From contig JAKPKU010000103.1 of assembly GCA_029553545.1 (NCBI GenBank), positions 1-50,281 of the forward strand: a DNA stretch of 50,281 nucleotides. The letters run 5' to 3'. The DNA comes from Candidatus Cloacimonadota bacterium (GTDB lineage Bacteria; Cloacimonadota; Cloacimonadia; Cloacimonadales; WRIO01). Below are positions 23,508-32,470 of this stretch, piece by piece. A program made the translations under genes and the position numbers. Position 1 is the first letter of the stretch. The number at the start of each line of letters is the position of its first letter. The notes under the pieces are model-generated. The model was not told the origin of the DNA and ran no database searches. It worked only from the letters and a program-made list of their open reading frames with translations.

Positions 23508-23903
23508 TTAACAGTTATTAGCTGTACCTGAAGCAAATGGATTGATTGCTTTCTTCACTTTTGGTTTGTCATGTGGTATGATACACAAGAATTTTAGTAT
23601 TTGAGTGCCAGTATTTTTAAATTGATGTTCAATATTGGGGTCGACATAAATCACATCCCAAGCCTTAAAGGGTTTATCTTCACCCTCTACAACAAAGATC
23701 CCTTCACCTTCGAGGACAAATACTTCATGTTCAAAGTCGTGCGAATGATATGGGGTATGACCACCTACTCCAACTTCAAAAAGCCTAAGAGCAAAGTTTG
23801 GCGCATTATCTTTTTGGCTAATCAGCCAGCGTATTTGAGCTAATGACGCTCCTTCTACATTCACATCCTCTAAAGGTACATCTTGATAACTGATAACTTT
23901 CAT
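23508..23903 (-). CDS. small single-domain cupin
   Basis: A 131-residue protein. The cupin metal motif 1 is HTPYHSHDFEHEVFVLEGEG (His53, His55, Glu60) and motif 2 is WDVIYVDPNIEHQFKN (His93), so a metal site is intact. The start at 23903 is chosen because AGAGGTG stands a few bases upstream; the longer frame from 23939 overlaps the HMA gene and has an unconserved N-terminus. The segment LAQIRWLISQKDNAPNF with a HSHDFEHEVFVLEG signature is typical of stand-alone cupins in anaerobes. Substrate unknown. It lies between the HMA protein and the M42 peptidase. Confidence 0.8.
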   Translation of the reverse strand: MKVISYQDVPLEDVNVEGASLAQIRWLISQKDNAPNFALRLFEVGVGGHTPYHSHDFEHEVFVLEGEGIFVVEGEDKPFKAWDVIYVDPNIEHQFKNTGTQILKFLCIIPHDKPKVKKAINPFASGTANNC

Positions 23904-23919
23904 TTTCACCTCTTTTATG

Positions 23920-24126
23920 CTACATGGCATCATAGCCAAGAGCAGTAATTTCTTTTTTTACACCATCAATGGTTATGATATCTTGATCAAACTCAACTTC
24001 TACAATGGATTCTGGTAGATTGACGGTGACCCATTTAATTCCATTAACTTCTTCAAGGCCTCTAATAATCGTCGTTCTGCACATTTCACAAGTCATACCA
24101 TACACAGTAATTTTCTTTTTAATCAT
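23920..24126 (-). CDS. heavy-metal-associated (HMA) domain protein, CopZ/MerP-like
   Basis: A 68-residue single HMA domain. The metal-binding loop is YGMTCEMCRTTI with Cys13 and Cys16, and the beta-alpha-beta pattern continues through GLEEVNGIKWVTVNLPESIVEVEFD to the C-terminal LGYDAM. Such proteins carry copper or other soft metals in the cytoplasm or to a P-type ATPase. No ATPase or metal regulator is in the window. It has a 70-base gap to the large ABC gene upstream, the largest gap within this part of the run, so it may have its own start site. Confidence 0.9.
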   Translation of the reverse strand: MIKKKITVYGMTCEMCRTTIIRGLEEVNGIKWVTVNLPESIVEVEFDQDIITIDGVKKEITALGYDAM

Positions 24127-24196
24127 GTTTTCTCCTTATTGTAGACATATTTATTGATACTATTTTAAATAGATTATTTTACTTGGCAAGCTTTTT

Positions 24197-27100
24197 TTAT
24201 TCTTTATAAAAGAATTTTAGTTTAATCACACTCAATACATTCAGTATCAAGATGTAAAATAAAGAGATAAGCATATTGTAATAATAAGTTGAAAAACGTT
24301 TTGAGAAGAGAATTTTGAAACTTGATAGAAATACATTTTTATTTGAATTTAAGAATTTACCATCCATCATACTGACGCTCAGGCTCAAATACTGATTTGT
24401 GTACTTGTTTTTAGGGTACTTTTTTGTCTTAATTGCTATATCATTGTAAATTTTATTTTGCTCTTTTATGAGTTTGTCACCTTTGAGATCCTTTATCTTA
24501 TCTCTTTTTTTATCAATAGATTTGATGCTTGCATCATATGGATTACGTATTGCTTGGGCAATGTAAAGCCCTTCAAATAGCCAACGGGATGGCATAACTT
24601 GCACAATTTCAGGTATAGGATTGGTATCAACAAGCTTAATATTTCTGTTCATCTTTTCGTATTCAATGATTGCTCCACCGAATATAATTTGAGGAATTAG
24701 AATCAAAGGTAGAATATTGATAATTGCCTTACTATCAGAGAGAAAGGTAGATATCAATAAGCCTACAGAATAACCCGAGATGGCAGATAAAGTCAAATAG
24801 AAAAAGTAAGGGAAAAACATGCCTTTTATGCCCAGTATAAGCGAAGAAGTTAGATAGTATAGTATAACTTGAACTACAGCAAACAAGCCTAACACGACAA
24901 ACTTTGAAATGAGGTAATGTGACATTCTCAAGTTCAAAAGCTTTTCACGTAATAGATTTTTACGCTCTGAGATTATCTCTTCTATACTATTGGAGAGCCC
25001 CAAGAATATAAAAACAATTACTGAAATAAAAATGAATATACCAAGATTGATATTTTGATAAAAGCTATAACCCTTTCCATTGACTTCTAAACGCAAGATA
25101 AAAGCAATGATTATTGCTAAGAGTGGTGCTTCTGCAAAGGTAATGAAAAGATTTGTACGTGATCTCATTTTCATTTTTAAGCTACGCTTAATAAATGCAT
25201 AGAGCTGGGTAAAATTAGTTGAAAAGTCGTTTTTATCTCTTTTTTTTGTTTGAGACTTATTACTCTTTGCTGCACTTGCATCAAGGTGAATCAAGTCAAA
25301 CAGCATTTTTCTTTTATATTTATCTCGCCAGTATTCAGGGGAAAACTTTCTTTTAACAATAATGTTTTGCGCAACTTGTTCATAGACAACTTCGCCATTA
25401 GCTTTATATTCTGGGTACTCGATTACAGAGTATAAGTATTCAGGTAATTGTGCTTCCTTCTTTTGTAGAATGTGCTTTGGAGAATTTATTTGAGAGAGCT
25501 CTGTATCAAAATACTCCCATGAATCTTGAGGAGTGCCAAAATAAACCTGTTTGCCGCCCTTATCCATCAGTAAAACTTTGTCAAAAGTCATGTACACGGG
25601 ATAGCTTGGTTGATGAATTGTGATGATGACGATTTTCTCTTGATCGGCAAATTTACGAAGTGAGTCAATAATTTGCTCAGCATCAGAAAAAGATAGCCCA
25701 GAAGTTGGCTCGTCGCAAATCAGTACAGTGGGTTCAAACAGTAGTTCCAGTGCAATATTTAACCTACGTCTTTCACCACCACTAAGAAACTTCTTTTTTA
25801 TATCACCGACAAGTGTATTGGTTCGGTGACCTAAGTTGGTATTAAAGAGAATATTTCGAATCTTTTGGTCGAGGTTTTCATAAGAAAGCTTTGGCATTCT
25901 CAATCTACCACGATAGTATAAGTTTTCATAGACAGTTAAATTAGAAAAAAGTAGATCTTCCTGTGGTACATAGCCGACAAATTGAGAGTAAAAATTGATA
26001 TTTTGATAAAAGTTTTTTCCATCATACTTAATATTTCCATAACTTGGTATAATCTCACCAGCTATGCATTTTAAGAAAGTAGATTTACCACAGCCGCTTT
26101 GCCCTAAGATGCCTATCAGCCCATTCTTCTCAGCTTCAAAAGAAATACTATCAATAGCCAAATTGCCATCTGGATAGAAGTGTTTGATGTCAAGAAAGTT
26201 AATATGTTCAACCTCAAATGGTATTTCTATGAGATCAAAGAACTGATTGAGACGGAAATTCTTTTTGTTTATGGTGATAATATCTGTATTGAGAAAGATT
26301 TGTGTAGTGTCATCAATTCTTTTATTATTGAGGTAAATGTCCCAATTCTTCTTTGTAGGTGTCAATAAGTATTTATTATCATTGATTTCTATATGCCCCA
26401 AAGATTTAGATGAATCAGAACGTGAAATAGAGAAAAAATCTTCATTAAAGATGATAAACAGCTCTTTTGGTTTAATATTCTCAACGCCAATTTCACCTCT
26501 TTCTCTGATTACGTCCAGCAAAGAGAAGACAGCATATCCCTTAATCTGAAGCTGGTCATCGTACATGATATCTATGCTTCTGTTCTTTGGTAAGAGCTTT
26601 TGGTTTTTAAAAACAGTCCCATTATTAATATTAATCGAGAATTTATTGTGATTATTAATCAGTTTAAAATTATAGTCAGTCTTTCTAAAATCTATCACAT
26701 CATACATTTGCTGATTCTTATAGAGCTCGTTAAGGCATTTATAATCAAATACCATACTACTGATACGAATCTTGCAGCCACGTGGTAAAAAGACTAATTG
26801 ATTAGGTTGAAGGCTCTTACCATCGATCTCAGCGGACACATGATTATTCGTTCCCAAGAAAACAAACTTATCAACCATGAAGATAAGAAACTCGCTTGAA
26901 TAGACTTTTTTATTGCTAAACTGTATATTAGAACGCTCCCCACGCCCAAAAAGTAGGTAGTCAGTAAAAATAGAATCATCTATGTAGTTGATATATTTAA
27001 AGCCCTTAATGGCGACAGTTTCATTAGATTGATGCTCAATGGCTGCAATCATGTCCATAAAGCCATCAGTCTCAATATTTAGTTTTTTAGCCAAGTCTAA

Positions 27101-27451
27101 TATATAAGTAATATCTGAAATAGAGAAATTATCTTCAGTAAAAGACATCACAATGATGCTCAAGAGGATTCTAATTTTATCAAGTCCCGTGAGATTTTGA
27201 TTGAGGAATGTTAAGACGCTTTCTATGTCAATAACATCATTAACCACTTGCCTTATATAGACTTCCCACGATATACTCTCTCTTCTAAAGATATTAATCA
27301 AAAGACTGTATAGTATATTTATTTCGTATGCTGTAATCTCACTATCTGATTTAAGTACAGAGATATACAATCGTGTAACATTATCGATAATTTTTTCACG
27401 TTGGCTGGTTGTTTGCCGGATTTGCTTTGATTTCTCAGAGTAGTTTAGCAC
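24197..27451 (-). CDS. TerB-like / FHA-like / ABCG-type ABC transporter fusion
   Basis: A 1084-residue protein with four parts. Residues about 15-135 are helical and resemble a TerB-like domain (NVTRLYISVLKSDSEITAYE and a second phrase FSISDITYILDLAKKLNI). About 160-420 are beta-rich with FHA-like repeats (LLFGRGERSNIQF; NKYLLTPTKKNWDIYLNNKR). About 430-660 are an ABC ATPase: Walker A GILGQSGCGKSTF, Q-loop YVPQEDLLFSNLTVYENL, signature LSGGERRRLNIALELLF and Walker B VLICDEPTSGLS, all intact. About 755-1084 are an ABC2-type permease with six or so membrane helices. ATPase before permease is the ABCG half-transporter order. Export substrate unknown. Confidence 0.85.
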   Translation of the reverse strand: MLNYSEKSKQIRQTTSQREKIIDNVTRLYISVLKSDSEITAYEINILYSLLINIFRRESISWEVYIRQVVNDVIDIESVLTFLNQNLTGLDKIRILLSIIVMSFTEDNFSISDITYILDLAKKLNIETDGFMDMIAAIEHQSNETVAIKGFKYINYIDDSIFTDYLLFGRGERSNIQFSNKKVYSSEFLIFMVDKFVFLGTNNHVSAEIDGKSLQPNQLVFLPRGCKIRISSMVFDYKCLNELYKNQQMYDVIDFRKTDYNFKLINNHNKFSININNGTVFKNQKLLPKNRSIDIMYDDQLQIKGYAVFSLLDVIRERGEIGVENIKPKELFIIFNEDFFSISRSDSSKSLGHIEINDNKYLLTPTKKNWDIYLNNKRIDDTTQIFLNTDIITINKKNFRLNQFFDLIEIPFEVEHINFLDIKHFYPDGNLAIDSISFEAEKNGLIGILGQSGCGKSTFLKCIAGEIIPSYGNIKYDGKNFYQNINFYSQFVGYVPQEDLLFSNLTVYENLYYRGRLRMPKLSYENLDQKIRNILFNTNLGHRTNTLVGDIKKKFLSGGERRRLNIALELLFEPTVLICDEPTSGLSFSDAEQIIDSLRKFADQEKIVIITIHQPSYPVYMTFDKVLLMDKGGKQVYFGTPQDSWEYFDTELSQINSPKHILQKKEAQLPEYLYSVIEYPEYKANGEVVYEQVAQNIIVKRKFSPEYWRDKYKRKMLFDLIHLDASAAKSNKSQTKKRDKNDFSTNFTQLYAFIKRSLKMKMRSRTNLFITFAEAPLLAIIIAFILRLEVNGKGYSFYQNINLGIFIFISVIVFIFLGLSNSIEEIISERKNLLREKLLNLRMSHYLISKFVVLGLFAVVQVILYYLTSSLILGIKGMFFPYFFYLTLSAISGYSVGLLISTFLSDSKAIINILPLILIPQIIFGGAIIEYEKMNRNIKLVDTNPIPEIVQVMPSRWLFEGLYIAQAIRNPYDASIKSIDKKRDKIKDLKGDKLIKEQNKIYNDIAIKTKKYPKNKYTNQYLSLSVSMMDGKFLNSNKNVFLSSFKILFSKRFSTYYYNMLISLFYILILNVLSVIKLKFFYKE

Positions 27452-27454
27452 ATT

Positions 27455-28780
27455 TTACCTTTGCTTAATCTCATTAAGTTTTATTCTACAAGGTTCACAT
27501 AGATGGCTTTCACAGTAGCTTTGGTATATTTGAATCAGTCCCTGTTGATTAATTGCTTTCTGTTGAATGTTGTTTTCAATTTCATTAGTTAAATACTTTC
27601 TCATTGTATTACTAATGGTGTTTTCTCTCAAGCCTGGGAAATCTATAAACAGGCTATAGGCATAGTTCTGCAAGTCAATAAAGTCCATCTTTTGTGCATA
27701 AATATATATGATTGGGATGAAAATATTTATTAGGATAGAATCAACTCTCGAGGAGCCAATTCTGGAGTTTAGTTCTTTAATAGTCTGCTTAGCTAATACT
27801 TGCTGCGAACGCTTTCTAAATGCAGCAACTGATAATTTTTCCTTTTCAAATGAAAAAAGCTTTAGTACATAGTTAGTCAAGCCAATTTCTGCACTGTCAT
27901 AGATAAAGTCTAATACCTGAATTAGGCGAAGAACAGGGTGATTTACAGGCATTAATCTAAACATATTCCACTCGTAATCTGCACTCACAAGCAAATAATC
28001 GTTTTTGACAAAGCTATCATTTAACTCATTTTCAAGTAAAAGTCTTACTTGATTTGGCATGTGATTGATTAAGTCTGAGCTGTGTAATAACAAAGATAAA
28101 ATATCTATCTTGGAAAGCCCATTCATAATTAGCTGCTGTACTTTGATATAGGGCACTTGCTTGGCTAATTGATAGAAGGGGAATTTATTATTTGAATAAC
28201 CTAATGACTCCATTAATCCTTGATAGATTAATTGGTCAAAAGAACAAAAAGAGAGCTCTGCTTTGAAGCGTTTTACTTTTCTTTCAAATCTCTCTTTTCC
28301 GTACTCAGTAAGGATTTGAGGTACCCACTCATTTTGAACAGAGAACAAGTGGCAGTATTTCTCTTGTTCAACAAAAGTCTCATCAGAGGATTCTTGAAAT
28401 AGCTTATTAATATCTTGAGAGAGGATATCTTTGAGTTGTAAAATAGGTATTAATTCTCCATTTTCTTTTATAGTAAAGGCTTGTTCTGATTTATTATCAT
28501 ACACAACGTGTAAGACAACCTGATTGTAGTTGGGATCATCGTGATGACTGTGTGCAATCCAATCGTAGCTATTGATATGAATTTCTACATCTCCTTGAAT
28601 TTCAATACCATCAATACTTAGCACAGCATTTTTAAAATCAGGTCCTTTCCCTCTATTTAAATGACCAGCAAACTTGACTATTACAGACTTTCCACAGTCG
28701 GTTTTCTTTTCAAATAGAATATGTTGTTGGTCCCAAATGTGATACAGGAACTTTTCATGAAAGTTGATCAATCTGTCCAT
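27455..28780 (-). CDS. DUF2851 family protein
   Basis: A 441-residue protein. The N-terminal FHEKFLYHIWDQQHI, HLNRGKGPDFKNAVLSIDG, GDVEIHINSYDWIAHSHHDD and NYNQVVLHVVYDN are the signatures of DUF2851, an uncharacterised family widespread in Bacteroidota, Chlorobiota and relatives. The acidic/histidine-rich core (PDF, VEIH, HSHHDD, LHVVY) suggests a nuclease-like or metal-binding active site, but no function is established. The C-terminus SHLCEPCRIKLNEIK has a Cys-x-x-Cys pair. The gene overlaps the end of queC by 13 bases and is three bases from the ABC fusion gene. Confidence 0.85.
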   Translation of the reverse strand: MDRLINFHEKFLYHIWDQQHILFEKKTDCGKSVIVKFAGHLNRGKGPDFKNAVLSIDGIEIQGDVEIHINSYDWIAHSHHDDPNYNQVVLHVVYDNKSEQAFTIKENGELIPILQLKDILSQDINKLFQESSDETFVEQEKYCHLFSVQNEWVPQILTEYGKERFERKVKRFKAELSFCSFDQLIYQGLMESLGYSNNKFPFYQLAKQVPYIKVQQLIMNGLSKIDILSLLLHSSDLINHMPNQVRLLLENELNDSFVKNDYLLVSADYEWNMFRLMPVNHPVLRLIQVLDFIYDSAEIGLTNYVLKLFSFEKEKLSVAAFRKRSQQVLAKQTIKELNSRIGSSRVDSILINIFIPIIYIYAQKMDFIDLQNYAYSLFIDFPGLRENTISNTMRKYLTNEIENNIQQKAINQQGLIQIYQSYCESHLCEPCRIKLNEIKQR

Positions 28781-29454
28781 CCAATTTCTACTGCATAAGG
28801 TATGGGGTCAATTAGTCCTGCACGCTTGAAAGCATTTATTCTTAGTAAGCAGCTATCGCATACTCCACAAGCTTTGACACTGCTTTGGTAGCAGCTCCAG
28901 CTCAGCTCAAATGGCACATATAGGCTCTTTCCAAGCTGAATTATCTCACTCTTGGTCTTATCAATAAGAGGAGTCTTGATTTGGATATTTGTTTCTTCTT
29001 TTGTTCCAAGATTAATAGCTTTTTCTAATTGCTCATAGAATACTTTTCGACAATCAGGATAGCCCGAACCATCTACTTCAACAGCCCCAATATAGATAGA
29101 CTGAGCATTGATTACCTCAGCCCAAGATGCTGCGATAGACACTAAATTTCCATTTCTAAAAGGCACATATGTATTAGGTACTTCTTGGTCTGAGAGTTGA
29201 TTAGTTGGTATTTCTATCGTTCTATCAGTAAGAGAATTGCCTCCAATTTGAGTAAAATAAGCTAAATCTAATATTAGTATATCTTTTGGGATATAGTAAT
29301 CACTAATTGCTTTAAATGCAAGTAATTCTCTATCTTGAGTTCTCTGTCCGTAGTTTATATGTAAAAGATATATTTCATCATTTTCACTTTTAGCTATAGC
29401 TGTTGTGACTAAGCTATCCATGCCACCGCTTGCTAAAACAATGCCTCTCTTCAT
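28768..29454 (-). CDS. queC: 7-cyano-7-deazaguanine synthase
   Basis: A 228-residue enzyme making preQ0 from carboxydeazaguanine, ATP and ammonia in queuosine synthesis. The PP-loop is LASGGMDSLVT (residues 7-17). The zinc cysteines are in WSCYQSSVKACGVCDSCLLR near the C-terminus. NLVSIAASWAE and YPDCRKVFYEQLEKAINLGT are further family segments. The other queuosine genes (queD, queE, queF, tgt) are not in the window. It lies eight bases after coaD. All residues expected for activity are visible. Confidence 0.95.
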   Translation of the reverse strand: MKRGIVLASGGMDSLVTTAIAKSENDEIYLLHINYGQRTQDRELLAFKAISDYYIPKDILILDLAYFTQIGGNSLTDRTIEIPTNQLSDQEVPNTYVPFRNGNLVSIAASWAEVINAQSIYIGAVEVDGSGYPDCRKVFYEQLEKAINLGTKEETNIQIKTPLIDKTKSEIIQLGKSLYVPFELSWSCYQSSVKACGVCDSCLLRINAFKRAGLIDPIPYAVEIGWTD

Positions 29455-29462
29455 ATATGATT

Positions 29463-29972
29463 TTAACCTTTCAGATCTTTTAAATTTTTCTCTTGAAATC
29501 GTCTAATTATCGCATCTTCTACGATTTGAGGAATGTGGTCATGGAGCCTGCCGCCCAAACCGATTACCTGTCTGACTATGCTCGAGCTTAAGTATAAATA
29601 TTGTGAATCAGGCACCAGAAATACAGTGTCAATCTTTTGATAAACATTTTTATTCATCAAAGCAAGTTGCAATTCATATTCAAAATCTGATACAGCTCTT
29701 AAGCCTCTAATCATGGTCACAGCGTCTATTTCCCGTGCAAAGTCCACTACCAAACCATCAAAAGATACAACTTTTACTTCTTTAATATGCTTTACTGATT
29801 CTTGACAGAGATAAAGCCTTTCTTCTGTGCTAAATAGTGTGTCTTTGCCTGTGATGTTTGCTACAGCCAAGACTATTTCGTCGAACAGTCTTGTAGCCTT
29901 TTCAAGTATATTAATATGCCCGTTTGTAATAGGGTCAAATGTGCCTGGATAAATTGCTTTTCTCATAATCAT
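29463..29972 (-). CDS. coaD: phosphopantetheine adenylyltransferase
   Basis: A 169-residue nucleotidyltransferase catalysing the fourth step of coenzyme A synthesis. KAIYPGTFDPITNGHINIL has the nucleotide-binding (T/H)xGH motif with both histidine-region residues; MIRGLRAVSDFEYELQLALMN binds the pantetheine arm; YLYLSSSIVRQVIGLGG is the C-terminal ISSTxVR-like motif. ATG codons at residues 1 and 3 are both possible; the second (29966) gives the commoner N-terminus. It follows pepP after two bases. Confidence 0.96.
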   Translation of the reverse strand: MIMRKAIYPGTFDPITNGHINILEKATRLFDEIVLAVANITGKDTLFSTEERLYLCQESVKHIKEVKVVSFDGLVVDFAREIDAVTMIRGLRAVSDFEYELQLALMNKNVYQKIDTVFLVPDSQYLYLSSSIVRQVIGLGGRLHDHIPQIVEDAIIRRFQEKNLKDLKG

Positions 29973-29974
29973 TT

Positions 29975-31213
29975 TTATTTTCTATGGTCTTGTAACAATC
30001 TTTCTAATTCATCAATTTCTTTTGGTATAAAAGCAGATAAAACACGATGAGAATCTGCAGTAACCAAAACATCATCTTCGATACGAATACCAATTGCCTC
30101 ATCTGCAATATAAATACCTGGTTCGACAGTAATTACCATGCCTTCTTTAAGTACAGAATCTCTTGCTCCGATATCATGCACATCCAAGCCAAGATGATGA
30201 CCAATTCCATGCATGTAATGCTTTATAATTTCGCTCTCTTCCTTTATTAAGCCGAGCTTTGTCATAGATGCAAACATCAATTCACGTGTTCTTTTGTTGA
30301 GGTCTCCCATACTGACACCTGGTTTCACCATAGCGATAATTTCTTTTTGAATATTCAAGACTTCTTGGTAAACCTCTTTTTGTCTGTCTGTAAATTTTCC
30401 ATTCACAGGGAAAGTCCTGGAGATATCAGCGCTATAATTATTCTGTGATGCACCTACATCGAGCAAAACAAGCTGATTGTCCTCGATAATAGTGTTATTA
30501 TCGACATAGTGCAAAGTTGCAGCATTCTTTCCTGCCGCTACGATTGGCACAAAGCCATAATTACGACAACCTTTTTTCTGCATTTCAAAGTGTAACATAG
30601 CTTCTAATTCATATTCCATCATACCTGGTCGTGCGTTTTGCCAGATTAATTTAATTCCTTCCCAGGTGATACGAATGGACTCTGTAATAGCCTCTATTTC
30701 GGTCTCATCTTTGATTTCTCTCAATGGTCTGATAATATTGCTAATATCTTCAAAAGTTAAGTGTGGCACTCTTTCTTGAGCTCTTTTGATAAAGAATAAA
30801 GCTTTGTTTAGTGGCTGATTTAACCCGACTAAGTCACAGTTAAAATATATCTTTTTAAAAGCATTAAGGTGAAAAACAGTATTTTTCTCAAAGTCATCAA
30901 TGAAGAGCACAGTATCAATACCAGATATCTTAGTTACCTGTTCTGGCCAGATCTTCTCGCCATCCCAAACGATTCTTTCTGGGATATTCTTCTGAATAAA
31001 TACTTCGTCAAAACCCTTGTTGTTTGCTTTACCCATGATCAAAATAGCTTCTGGTGTGTTAAGTCCTGTAAAATAATAGAAATGACTATTCTGTAAAAAA
31101 CGATTTGCTCCTGTCGCTTCTTCGTTGGCAAACACGATAACAAGTTCATTTTCATTAAGACTGTTGATCAAATTCTCACGTCTTTTACTAAATACTTCAG
31201 CTTTAGTTTGCAT
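29975..31213 (-). CDS. pepP: Xaa-Pro aminopeptidase (M24B)
   Basis: A 412-residue peptidase removing N-terminal residues before proline. The N-terminal third is the non-catalytic creatinase-like domain (FANEEATGANRFLQNSHFYYFTGL). The catalytic pita-bread domain has the metal ligands in LLDVGASQNNYSADISRTF (two Asp), HGIGHHLGLDVHD (His), ITVEPGIYI (Glu) and IRIEDDVLV (Glu). It overlaps the end of the EndoQ-like gene by 11 bases and sits two bases before coaD. With the M42 and M14 peptidases it points to peptide use. No signal peptide is present, so it is cytoplasmic. Confidence 0.95.
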   Translation of the reverse strand: MQTKAEVFSKRRENLINSLNENELVIVFANEEATGANRFLQNSHFYYFTGLNTPEAILIMGKANNKGFDEVFIQKNIPERIVWDGEKIWPEQVTKISGIDTVLFIDDFEKNTVFHLNAFKKIYFNCDLVGLNQPLNKALFFIKRAQERVPHLTFEDISNIIRPLREIKDETEIEAITESIRITWEGIKLIWQNARPGMMEYELEAMLHFEMQKKGCRNYGFVPIVAAGKNAATLHYVDNNTIIEDNQLVLLDVGASQNNYSADISRTFPVNGKFTDRQKEVYQEVLNIQKEIIAMVKPGVSMGDLNKRTRELMFASMTKLGLIKEESEIIKHYMHGIGHHLGLDVHDIGARDSVLKEGMVITVEPGIYIADEAIGIRIEDDVLVTADSHRVLSAFIPKEIDELERLLQDHRK

Positions 31214-32465
31214 AATCTGGCTCCTTTATATTTGAATTTTTATTAATCTCAAGTTTACCATACACTCCGTCAAAGCCAGGTGGATTATAGGTAAAGTGTT
31301 GGTTTTTTACAGCTAAGATAGTCTTTATCTCTTCAAGAGTGCAAATATCTCTTAGCTTATTATATATATATTCATCTGATTCAATCTGGATAACAGTTTC
31401 AGTACCAAGTTTGTTTATTATGTCTTTATATAGCTTTTGAACTTTATTTGACGTGATAGATTTTACGCCTTTTGCATGTGCTAAGACGTCGATTAAAGGT
31501 ATAAAGTGAAAGAAATGTTGTGCTGGTGATCCGCTCTGCTTCAGCATCTTACACCTATCTCTCACTCCAGTCATCAGCTTCTTTTTGCATACAGGGCAAA
31601 TCATATCTGTTGGTGCTTCTTCCAAAAAGTAAAGGTCTTCTTGGTGCCCGTTCTTTCCAGCTCTGTGTCCTGTCAAAAAATAGCGGCCTTCAGCTGGGTT
31701 AAATTCGACTGTATAGTTAATTCTTTTTTGTCTAATGCTGTTTATTATCGAATTATATGAAATATCGTCACAATCCAATACTGTAAACTCTCTACCAATG
31801 CGGTTTAATGCAGCACTGTGACAATCACTAAAAGAGAGCATAGCAAGCGTGTTTACCTCCTCAAGCTGAGAAAGCATGGCTGGGTCTGCACTCAAGCCAG
31901 TTTCAAGGGCATGAATATGAGGTAAAAAGTCTCCATAAAACTCCTTCATTGAACTAAGCATATTCTTACTACCCATTAATCCATCTGGAGTCATAATATG
32001 GGCTGGAATTATTTCAACCATACTATCGATTGCCTGTATAGCAAAGAGTCTCTCTATGAGCATTTTTGAGCTATTACAGACGATAAAAGGACGACCTATA
32101 GTATTCTTTTGTTTCCAGCTATTCATCAGCTTATCCATCTTTTCAATTGTTTCAAAGCTTGGGAAAAAGATGATGTGATGAGCAACAATTCTCTGCTTAT
32201 AACCTTCAAGTTGAACGGTAAATATAACCTCTGTTTGTAATAAAAACCTCTGTCTGTCTCCTTTGTTTAGGCTAAATAGTTGGTTTTCTTCATATTTCAA
32301 TTCTTCTCTAAGCTCTTTTGTCCTGGTGGGGTAGAGGCAGTCACCTGTGCCAAATACATCTATACCTTTGTAAGACATAGTATTAACTATGTCAGCTAAA
32401 CGAATATCACCTACGCCACCAGCGTATCCAGAATGTGAATGGAGGTCTATACAAACTTGCTTCAT
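31203..32465 (-). CDS. endonuclease Q-like PHP-domain protein
   Basis: A 420-residue protein. The N-terminal PHP motif is IDLHSHSGYAGGVGDIRL. Further on, VEIIPAHIMTPDGLMGSKNM, HALETGLSADPAMLSQL, LSFSDCHSAALNRIGREFT, a zinc ribbon beginning CPVCKKKLMTGVRDRC, and FHFIPLIDVLAHAKGVKSI follow the order seen in archaeal endonuclease Q (EndoQ), which cuts DNA 5' of deoxyuridine, hypoxanthine and abasic sites. EndoQ is best known in Thermococcales and some methanogens, with a scattered set of bacterial homologues. Motif-by-motif agreement is strong; activity is inferred. It sits between the radical SAM fusion gene and pepP, overlapping the latter. Confidence 0.85.
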   Translation of the reverse strand: MKQVCIDLHSHSGYAGGVGDIRLADIVNTMSYKGIDVFGTGDCLYPTRTKELREELKYEENQLFSLNKGDRQRFLLQTEVIFTVQLEGYKQRIVAHHIIFFPSFETIEKMDKLMNSWKQKNTIGRPFIVCNSSKMLIERLFAIQAIDSMVEIIPAHIMTPDGLMGSKNMLSSMKEFYGDFLPHIHALETGLSADPAMLSQLEEVNTLAMLSFSDCHSAALNRIGREFTVLDCDDISYNSIINSIRQKRINYTVEFNPAEGRYFLTGHRAGKNGHQEDLYFLEEAPTDMICPVCKKKLMTGVRDRCKMLKQSGSPAQHFFHFIPLIDVLAHAKGVKSITSNKVQKLYKDIINKLGTETVIQIESDEYIYNKLRDICTLEEIKTILAVKNQHFTYNPPGFDGVYGKLEINKNSNIKEPDYAN

Positions 32466-32470
32466 AAGGT

